Below, one piece after another: positions 1 through 4,683 of a stretch of DNA of 5,200 bases. The translations under genes and the position numbers were made by a program. The DNA is from Acidobacteriaceae bacterium (GTDB lineage Bacteria > Acidobacteriota > Terriglobia > Terriglobales > Acidobacteriaceae). The notes under the pieces were generated by a model. That model had not been told where the DNA came from. It searched no databases and worked only from the letters and a program-made list of their open reading frames with translations. The stretch covers positions 1-5,200 of the forward strand of contig PLKY01000250.1 of NCBI GenBank assembly GCA_003140785.1, in the 5' to 3' direction. Numbering within the stretch: position 1 is the stretch's first letter; the number at the start of each line of letters is the position of its first letter.

Positions 1-57
1 CTAAGTGCGAGCAGTTCACGTGAGTTTCCTCAGAATTTCCCGAGAAAAGAGGGCTTC
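1..57 (+). promoter_or_regulatory. 5' leader and ribosome binding site of poxB
   Basis: This short stretch ahead of poxB is cut by the window edge, so its promoter cannot be judged. A purine-rich Shine-Dalgarno sequence, GAGGG at 49-53, sits four bases before the ATG at 58 and supports that start. An 8-bp palindrome, TCACGTGA, lies at 16-23. It is short enough to be chance, and no partner protein can be named for it. Confidence 0.6.
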
Positions 58-1785
58 ATGGCGAAGAAAAAAGTAGCGGACCTGTTGGTGGATGTTCTCG
101 CGGAAGCAGGAGTCCAGCGAATCTATGGAGTTTCCGGCGACTCGCTCAACGGCATTACCGACTCGATCCGCGCGACCGGAAAACTGGATTGGATCCATCT
201 GCGCCATGAGGAAGCGGCGGCCTTCGCCGCTGGAGCAGAAGCCCACCTCACCGGAACGTTGGCGGTTTGTGCCGGAAGCTGCGGTCCTGGAAATCTGCAT
301 TTGATCAACGGACTGTACGACTGTCACCGCAACCGGGTTCCCGTCCTTGCCATCGCGGCGCAGATCCCGAGCAACGAAATAGGAAGCGGATACTTCCAGG
401 AAACCCATCCGGAACATCTCTTCGCGCAATGCAGCCACTATTGCGAACTGGTTTCGCAGCCCGAACAGATGCCACGCGTACTTGAGATTGCCATGCAAAC
501 CGCGATCTCGCGGCGTGGCGTTGCCGTGATTACCCTGCCAGGAGATGTAGCTTTGCGGGATGCCGTCGAGTCCGGGCCGCGCCTCCATTTCCATGAAGCG
601 AGGCCCACAGTGTGCCCATCAGGAGACGAGATCGCGGCTCTGGCAGCACTTCTGAATCAATCGAAAAAGACGACAATTCTGGCAGGAGCCGGTTGCGCCA
701 AAGCGCACAATGAGTTGATCGAACTTGCGGGCAAACTGAAAGCCCCCATCGTACATGCCTTGCGCGGCAAGGAGTTTGTCGAATACGACAACCCCTTCAG
801 TGTTGGGATGACGGGCCTTCTTGGCTTTTCTTCGGGCTATCACGCAATGATGAATTGCGACACGCTGCTAATGCTCGGAACGGACTTCCCATATCAACAG
901 TTTTACCCTCAGGATGCGACCGTTATTCAGATCGACATTCGGGGGGAGCAGATTGGCCGCCGCACGAAAGTCGATTTAGGCCTTGTTGGCGACGTAAAGG
1001 CCACCATCACCGCGCTGATTCCCCATTTGCGGGCGAATTCGGATGAGGATCATTTGAACACTTCGCTGAAACACTATGTCGAGGCGCGCAAGGGCCTGGA
1101 CGATCTGGCCACGGGCGAATCGGGACGAAAGCCTATCCATCCCCAATACGTCGCAAAGATATTGAATGAGGTTGCAGCAGAGGACGCAGTTTTTACCTGC
1201 GACGTCGGTACGCCGACTATCTGGGCCGCGCGTTATCTCCATATGAATGGCAAGCGCCGGTTGCTTGGCTCCTTCACGCATGGCTCCATGGCAAATGCGC
1301 TCCCGCAGGCTATTGGGGCACAGGTCAGCCATCCTTGCCGTCAGGTAATCTCGCTGTCCGGAGACGGTGGACTCGCGATGCTGATGGGCGATCTGCTCTC
1401 GCTTCGCCAGTTAAACTTGCCGGTGAAGTTGATCGTCTTCAACAATAGTTCGCTGGCCTTTGTAGAGTTGGAAATGAAGGCCGCTGGTATCCTCGATTTT
1501 GGAACTAATCTGCACAACCCGGATTTCGCAAAGATGTCCGAGGCGGCGGGAATCCTTGGGCTCAGAGCGGAGAGATCGGATCAGGTCAAGCCTATGATCG
1601 AGGAAGCACTGCGACATGACGGACCGGCCCTGGTTGAAGCGATCGTGAGCCGACAGGAACTCTCCATGCCTCCTACCATCACGGTCGATCAGATCAAGGG
1701 CTTTAGCCTGTTTATGATCAAAGCCGTTCTCGATGGGCGCGGCAACGAGATTATCGATCTTGCCAAGACCAACCTGGTGCGCTGA
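58..1785 (+). CDS. poxB: Pyruvate dehydrogenase (quinone) / pyruvate oxidase PoxB
   Basis: PoxB is a ThDP- and FAD-dependent peripheral membrane flavoenzyme that decarboxylates pyruvate to acetate and CO2 and passes electrons to membrane quinone (EC 1.2.5.1). The 575-residue product matches, as I remember it, the 572-residue E. coli PoxB almost end to end. The N-terminal ThDP-binding (PYR) domain covers about 1-180 and has the catalytic glutamate E51 in RHEE. It also has the signature CAGSCGPGNLHLINGLYDCH (71-90) and GSGYFQETHP (109-118). A central FAD-binding domain spans about 190-340 with HALRGKEFVEYDNP. The C-terminal ThDP domain has CDVGTPT (381-387) and the metal motif GDG (435-437)...NN (462-463). 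The last ~23 residues, ending LAKTNLVR, match the amphipathic lipid-binding tail that in E. coli is exposed and activates the enzyme at the membrane. E. coli has Trp where this protein has Leu (KTNLVR versus KTNWLR). The ATG at 58 gives the family length and has a GAGGG site. It converges with the GH3 gene. Acetolactate synthase is less likely given the collinearity and tail. Confidence 0.96.
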   Translation: MAKKKVADLLVDVLAEAGVQRIYGVSGDSLNGITDSIRATGKLDWIHLRHEEAAAFAAGAEAHLTGTLAVCAGSCGPGNLHLINGLYDCHRNRVPVLAIAAQIPSNEIGSGYFQETHPEHLFAQCSHYCELVSQPEQMPRVLEIAMQTAISRRGVAVITLPGDVALRDAVESGPRLHFHEARPTVCPSGDEIAALAALLNQSKKTTILAGAGCAKAHNELIELAGKLKAPIVHALRGKEFVEYDNPFSVGMTGLLGFSSGYHAMMNCDTLLMLGTDFPYQQFYPQDATVIQIDIRGEQIGRRTKVDLGLVGDVKATITALIPHLRANSDEDHLNTSLKHYVEARKGLDDLATGESGRKPIHPQYVAKILNEVAAEDAVFTCDVGTPTIWAARYLHMNGKRRLLGSFTHGSMANALPQAIGAQVSHPCRQVISLSGDGGLAMLMGDLLSLRQLNLPVKLIVFNNSSLAFVELEMKAAGILDFGTNLHNPDFAKMSEAAGILGLRAERSDQVKPMIEEALRHDGPALVEAIVSRQELSMPPTITVDQIKGFSLFMIKAVLDGRGNEIIDLAKTNLVR

Positions 1786-1873
1786 ACAGTCGACCGAGAC
1801 AGCGAACCCACCTGTCTGGAGATCCAGCACAGTTGGATCGCCGCTTTCATAGATTCAATCCGTGCAGATTCCA
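1786..1873. other. Intergenic gap between convergent poxB and GH3 gene
   Basis: These 88 bases separate the stop codons of poxB (+) and the GH3 gene (-). Both transcripts must end in or beyond this gap, so a bidirectional terminator is expected. The only clear element is the small hairpin at 1821-1839. There is no T-run on either side long enough to make a textbook intrinsic terminator. Confidence 0.7.
1821..1839. terminator. Possible bidirectional hairpin between convergent genes
   Basis: GATCCA (1821-1826) and TGGATC (1834-1839) form a perfect 6-bp stem around a 7-base loop. Its position 35 bases past the poxB stop and 34 bases past the GH3 stop is where a shared terminator would lie. It lacks a following U-tract in both directions and is only moderately GC-rich, so it may just slow polymerase, protect 3' ends or be chance. 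An overlapping alternative pairing, CTGGA (1816-1820) with TCCAG (1823-1827), would leave a two-base loop and is less stable. Confidence 0.3.
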
Positions 1874-4147
1874 CTACTGCAGTGCCAGCTGCTGATGAAG
1901 CGGCAGATTCTGCGAAGAGCCTCCGGCCATGATCGTGTAGCTGCCAGGAACAAGTTTCCAGGCATCGGCTGCTTCATCAAACACGGTGAGATGATCGCGT
2001 TCAACCGGAATCGTCACCACTTTTGACTCGCCGGCTGCTAGCTCGACGCGAGCCCAGCCGATTAGACGCTTGGGCGGCTCGCCAGCTGAATCCGGCAAAG
2101 ATGCGTATACCTGTGCAATCTCAGTTCCAGCACGCTTGCCCGTATTTTTCACAGTGAAGGAAACGGTGAGCCCATCGCCGTTCTTTACTGTCAGCCCGGA
2201 GTAGGCATAAGTCGTGTAGGAGAGACCAAAGCCGAACGGGAAAAGCACCGGCTTTTTCTCCGCGTCGTACCACTTGTATCCAACCTTCAGCTTCTCATCG
2301 TAATAAGTCTCAAACGGTGGCAGGCCTTTCGCCATCATCGCCATGAAGCTCGAAATATCGGCGCCCGGCGCCGGACGCTGAGGTTGCGAGGCTGGCGGCG
2401 GCAATACAAGTGTGGGATGAGGCAGATCAGCGTCGCTTTTGGGGAAAGTGATGGCCAGTTTGCCGGTCGGATTCACTTCGCCTGTGAGCAGATTCGCCAG
2501 TGCCTCTGCGCCGCGGATTCCGGGATACCATGCTTCGACGACTCCCGCAACCTTGTCGATCCAGGGCATGGTGGCCGGGCTACCCGTTTCGAGAACGACA
2601 ATGGTTTTCGGATTCGCGGCGGCCACCGTTTCAATCAGCTTGTTCTGATCCTCGCTGAGATCCAGCGACTTCAAGTCCATGCCTTCCGACTCTGGCTGAT
2701 ATCCGAAGACGATTGCGACGTCGGCATTCTTGGCGGCGGAGGCGGCAGCCGCCAGGTCATCGCCGGAGACGAAGGTGACTTTGCTGGATGGCAGTTTTGC
2801 GGTCAAAGCGCGCAGTGGCGAACTCGGCAACCAAACCTGACGCCTGGAGAAATTCGCCATGGGATTCGCGCCCGGCTGCGGCGGGGGCGGAGGAACCACG
2901 GAGCCTCCTGGCGCATCGACCTGGGCCGACCCGCCGCCTGTGAGCACACCCACATCGGCATGCCCGCCAATCAACACGACGGAATGCAGTCTTCCGCCAT
3001 CCAGTGGGAGAACATTTCGCTCGTTCTTGAGCAGAACGATGCTTTTCTCGGCGAGCCTCTGCGCCACAACGTAACCGCCCTCTACATCCGGAACCTGTTT
3101 GATCACAGGGTTATCAAACAAGCCGGAAGCAAAGATCGTGCGCAGGATGCGATGGACGTGTTCGTTGATCTCGTCCTGGGAAACCTCCCCGCTCTCGACA
3201 GCTTTTTGCAACGCGTCGCCGAAGAAGTTCTTGCCAGGTTGTTCCTGGTCGAGACCTGCGTGAGAGGCTTTAGCGGCGGAGTGCGTCCCACCCCAATCGG
3301 AAAGCACAAATCCCTGAAAGTGAAATTCCTTCTTCAGGACATCTGTGAGTAGGTAGCTGTTTTCGCAGGCATAGTCCCCGTTCACTCTGTTGTAGGAGCA
3401 CATGAATGCGCCTGCATCTGAGATCTTGAGTGCAATCTCGAAGGCGCGCAGATCCGTCTCGCGCATCGACCGCTTGTCGATGTTTGCATTCACGGCATTG
3501 CGGCCGCTCTCCTGGTCGTTGATGGCGTAATGCTTCAGGTCGCCGATTACATGCTGCGACTGCACTCCCTTAACGAAATTGCCAACCAAAGTGCCCGCAA
3601 GCAATGGATCTTCGCCCTGGTATTCAAAGGTGCGACCGTTGCGCGGCTCGCGCGGCAGGTTGACGCCTCCTCCGAGCGACATGCTATAGCCCTCCTGGCG
3701 CAACTCACGGCCAATCAGGGCGCCATATTCAAAGGCAGATTGCGGGTCCCAGGCGGACGCAGCAGCGAGGTTATTGGGGAGCGCGGTGGAATAGCGTCCG
3801 GAAGCGGCTCCTCGCGTTACGCCATACGCTGAGTCCGCCATCTGAATTGCTGGAATACCTACGCGTGGAATCCCAACCGAGTATCCGGCGCCGCCGTTGG
3901 ACTCGGTCGGACCTGTGGCATTGAATGAGAAACCCTGTCCATGCAGAAGAGAGAGCTTCTCCTCCAGCGTGAGTTCCTTGATAACAATGTCGGCACGCTC
4001 ATCCGGGGACAAGGTGGTGTCAGACCAAGGATAGTGCTTCGGCTGCTGCATTCCCGGAAACTGCGCAATTGCAAGTGGGGCTGTTACAAAAGCAGCAGCG
4101 AGAACCAACAGGTTTATGCGGTTCAGACTTACAAGAAACTTAATCAC
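1874..4147 (-). CDS. Secreted glycoside hydrolase family 3 beta-glucosidase-like enzyme
   Basis: This enzyme should release terminal beta-linked sugars, probably glucose, by the retaining GH3 mechanism; exact substrate is not readable. Numbering follows the 757-residue product from the GTG at 4147. Residues 1-28 form a Sec signal peptide: K3 and R10, a hydrophobic core (about 11-25), then AIA before Q29. The GH3 N-terminal barrel has NGRTFEYQGEDP (170-181), the KH pair K205-H206, SYNRVNG (251-257) and the nucleophile D284 in SDW. The linker IVLLKNERNVLPL (370-382) leads into the alpha/beta C-domain, where E488 in SEGMD is the likely acid/base and YPGIRG...NPTGKLAITFP (541-569) is typical. FPFGFGLSYT (636-645) precedes a fibronectin III-like domain (about 647-751). 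Oddities are five prolines at 419-423, a second Pro-rich stretch at 578-595, and DSAYGV where many family members have DGPxGVR. The gene is complete, converges with poxB and diverges from pobA. Beta-xylosidase or mixed activity is possible. Confidence 0.93.
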   Translation of the reverse strand: MIKFLVSLNRINLLVLAAAFVTAPLAIAQFPGMQQPKHYPWSDTTLSPDERADIVIKELTLEEKLSLLHGQGFSFNATGPTESNGGAGYSVGIPRVGIPAIQMADSAYGVTRGAASGRYSTALPNNLAAASAWDPQSAFEYGALIGRELRQEGYSMSLGGGVNLPREPRNGRTFEYQGEDPLLAGTLVGNFVKGVQSQHVIGDLKHYAINDQESGRNAVNANIDKRSMRETDLRAFEIALKISDAGAFMCSYNRVNGDYACENSYLLTDVLKKEFHFQGFVLSDWGGTHSAAKASHAGLDQEQPGKNFFGDALQKAVESGEVSQDEINEHVHRILRTIFASGLFDNPVIKQVPDVEGGYVVAQRLAEKSIVLLKNERNVLPLDGGRLHSVVLIGGHADVGVLTGGGSAQVDAPGGSVVPPPPPQPGANPMANFSRRQVWLPSSPLRALTAKLPSSKVTFVSGDDLAAAASAAKNADVAIVFGYQPESEGMDLKSLDLSEDQNKLIETVAAANPKTIVVLETGSPATMPWIDKVAGVVEAWYPGIRGAEALANLLTGEVNPTGKLAITFPKSDADLPHPTLVLPPPASQPQRPAPGADISSFMAMMAKGLPPFETYYDEKLKVGYKWYDAEKKPVLFPFGFGLSYTTYAYSGLTVKNGDGLTVSFTVKNTGKRAGTEIAQVYASLPDSAGEPPKRLIGWARVELAAGESKVVTIPVERDHLTVFDEAADAWKLVPGSYTIMAGGSSQNLPLHQQLALQ

Positions 4148-4164
4148 AGTTGTCTGCCTTTCTT
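4148..4164 (-). promoter_or_regulatory. Ribosome binding site that decides the GH3 start
   Basis: On the minus strand AAGAAAGG (4157-4164) lies nine bases ahead of the GTG at 4145-4147. Starting there puts a normal signal peptide at the very N-terminus. The same frame stays open to a GTG at 4247-4249 and includes ATGs at 4190-4192 and 4181-4183. Those starts would add 34, 15 or 12 residues ahead of the signal peptide, and none has an equally good Shine-Dalgarno sequence. The ATG at 4183 is the main alternative, since a long charged n-region is tolerated in some exported proteins. Confidence 0.65.
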
Positions 4165-4259
4165 GCCGTCCTATTGCGGACATGTCTTTCATCCGTATTG
4201 CAGCGAACCCACCACAAGAGCCGCAGCTGCGAAAAAGAACAAACTTCACGGTTAGGTGG

Positions 4260-4276
4260 CTCGGAAGAACACCGAG
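4260..4276. repeat. Short inverted repeat upstream of the GH3 gene
   Basis: CTCGG (4260-4264) and CCGAG (4272-4276) form a perfect dyad with a 7-base spacer, 113 bases upstream of the preferred GH3 start. The spacing would suit a dimeric repressor operator or a small leader hairpin. Five-base arms arise by chance fairly often, and no regulator is encoded in the window to pair with it. Confidence 0.2.
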
Positions 4277-4375
4277 TTGCGCTCCCGCGCAGAGGTACGC
4301 CTATTCCGGAAATCACCTTCGATTGTGTCGCAATATTCCTATCGCAAAGGACGTCCGCTCAAGCCTGAAAGACTC

Positions 4376-4400
4376 AGGGAATTGTGAGCATTCATTCCCT
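4376..4400. repeat. Perfect 7-11-7 inverted repeat, possible regulator site
   Basis: AGGGAAT (4376-4382) and ATTCCCT (4394-4400) are perfect reverse complements around an 11-base spacer. The inner edges read T-N11-A, the general shape of a LysR-type regulator box. The site lies in a divergent intergenic region, a common place for such boxes. It sits about 62 bases ahead of the predicted pobA -35 element, further than the usual site near -65 from the transcription start. It could equally serve the GH3 promoter. No LysR gene is in view, so the regulator class is inference. Confidence 0.4.
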
Positions 4401-4417
4401 AAATACACTACCGTCTT

Positions 4418-4427
4418 TACGCGCGTA
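4418..4427. repeat. 10-bp perfect palindrome TACGCGCGTA
   Basis: TACGCGCGTA equals its own reverse complement. It lies 17 bases after the 7-11-7 inverted repeat and upstream of the predicted pobA promoter, so it could be part of a regulator-binding cluster. Alone it is weak evidence. Confidence 0.25.
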
Positions 4428-4432
4428 GCTCC

Positions 4433-4442
4433 CCTAATTAGG
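4433..4442. repeat. 10-bp perfect palindrome CCTAATTAGG
   Basis: CCTAATTAGG equals its own reverse complement. Its centre lies about 60 bases upstream of the transcription start predicted from the promoter at 4462-4491, a usual distance for an activator site. The regulator is unknown. Confidence 0.3.
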
Positions 4443-4461
4443 CAGCCGATTATCGCACGTC

Positions 4462-4491
4462 TTGTATAGCTTTATGCGCGCGCGTAATAAT
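4462..4491 (+). promoter_or_regulatory. Candidate sigma70-like promoter for pobA
   Basis: TTGTAT (4462-4467) matches three of six -35 consensus bases, and AATAAT (4486-4491) matches five of six -10 bases, with an 18-base spacer. The spacer contains an alternating GCGCGCGCG run (4476-4484). A weak -35 with a good -10 is typical of activator-dependent promoters. Transcription would begin near 4498 and leave a leader of about 185 nt before the pobA ATG. No better promoter appears closer to pobA: CATAAA at 4664-4669 is too near the ribosome binding site and has no partner -35. Confidence 0.4.
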
Positions 4492-4516
4492 GCTGCTCTA
4501 TATCGAAGGAAGTCAA

Positions 4517-4528
4517 ATGGCAAAGTGA
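4517..4528 (+). other. Three-codon micro-ORF (Met-Ala-Lys-stop) in the pobA leader
   Basis: ATG GCA AAG TGA is preceded by AAGGA (4506-4510) at a six-base spacing, a better than average Shine-Dalgarno sequence. The nine bases ATGGCAAAG are identical to the first three codons of pobA at 4684. The stop is followed directly by another ATG (4529), which opens an 11-codon frame ending at 4564. That in turn overlaps ATGs at 4561 and 4564 of a short frame ending at 4578. Such a chain could act as a translated leader or decoy start, or be chance. No protein product is claimed. Confidence 0.25.
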
Positions 4529-4533
4529 ATGCC

Positions 4534-4578
4534 CTGCCGAGGCAACTGCCAAAGATATTCATGATGGCAACTCGGTAG
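4534..4578 (+). ncRNA. Strong two-part hairpin in the predicted pobA leader RNA
   Basis: CTGCCGAG (4534-4541) pairs with CTCGGTAG (4571-4578) to make an 8-bp outer stem with one G-U pair. After an asymmetric internal loop (five bases 4542-4546 against one base 4570), TGCCA (4547-4551) pairs with TGGCA (4565-4569) in a 5-bp inner stem. The apical loop is 13 bases. This is the most stable local fold I can see in the intergenic region, and it directly follows the micro-ORF. I could not match it to a riboswitch class that I know. It could be a regulatory leader element, an RNA stabiliser or chance. Confidence 0.35.
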
Positions 4579-4617
4579 CAAATGGGGGGATTCACCCAAC
4601 TTATTCCATTCGCGGCT

Positions 4618-4634
4618 GGCAATTCCTTTTTGCC
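4618..4634. repeat. Inverted repeat GGCAA-N7-TTGCC ahead of pobA
   Basis: GGCAA (4618-4622) and TTGCC (4630-4634) are perfect 5-base arms around a 7-base spacer, 49 bases before the pobA start. In DNA it could be an operator; in RNA, a hairpin. Its pyrimidine loop TTCCTT (4623-4628) is the exact complement of AAGGAA (4506-4511), which contains the micro-ORF Shine-Dalgarno sequence. Confidence 0.25.
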
Positions 4635-4645
4635 GTAAATTCGTG

Positions 4646-4660
4646 CTGAGCGAACGCTAG
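4646..4660 (+). repeat. Small hairpin just upstream of the pobA ribosome binding site
   Basis: AGC (4649-4651) pairs with GCT (4656-4658) around a GAAC loop, and CT (4646-4647) with AG (4659-4660) extends the stem past one bulged G (4648). It ends 13 bases before the pobA Shine-Dalgarno sequence. The stem is short and marginal, and is listed because it completes the run of possible folds in the leader. Confidence 0.15.
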
Positions 4661-4683
4661 AGTCATAAATAGTGGAGAGATCA

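Larger units (their letters stand above)
4148..4683. other. Long divergent intergenic region between GH3 gene and pobA
   Basis: About 535 bases lie between the preferred GH3 start and pobA. I see no convincing protein gene; the open frames here have no family-like composition. The half near the GH3 gene (4148-4370) should hold the GH3 leader and promoter, but no good -35/-10 pair stands out on the minus strand. The half near pobA (4376-4683) is crowded with palindromes, one fair plus-strand promoter, a micro-ORF and hairpins, listed separately. A short direct repeat TCGCAA occurs at 4328-4333 and 4342-4347. No transposon ends, tRNA or repeat array were seen. Confidence 0.7.

Noticed and set aside
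2384..3352. Long open frame of 322 codons on the plus strand, opposite the GH3 gene
   Set aside because: It lies fully antisense to a gene with clear GH3 motifs, has no family-like segments, and is rich in Arg, Cys, His and Gln as expected of a shadow frame of GC-biased codons.
4328..4347. Direct repeat TCGCAA x2 with 14-base period
   Set aside because: Six bases seen twice in AT/GC-mixed spacer is expected by chance; there is no third copy at the same spacing.
4321..4360. Possible minus-strand promoter for the GH3 gene (TTGAGC with AATATT)
   Set aside because: The spacer is 19 bases and the -10 matches only four of six consensus bases. It also lies far upstream, so it was not reported as a feature.
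4116..4469. 117-codon plus-strand frame across the GH3 start and the intergenic region
   Set aside because: It overlaps the GH3 signal peptide region antisense, has no recognisable domain, and crosses the inverted repeats that look regulatory.
4434..4622. 62-codon minus-strand frame in the intergenic region
   Set aside because: No convincing ribosome binding site or known family. It runs through the predicted promoter and hairpin, and its composition looks like translated non-coding DNA.
4498..4683. Known riboswitch classes (cobalamin, SAM/SAH, THF, glycine, fluoride, TPP, cyclic-di-GMP, Moco)
   Set aside because: I compared remembered consensus cores with the leader and found no class whose conserved core is present. 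GCAACTG recalls part of the cobalamin element, but the other required boxes are missing.
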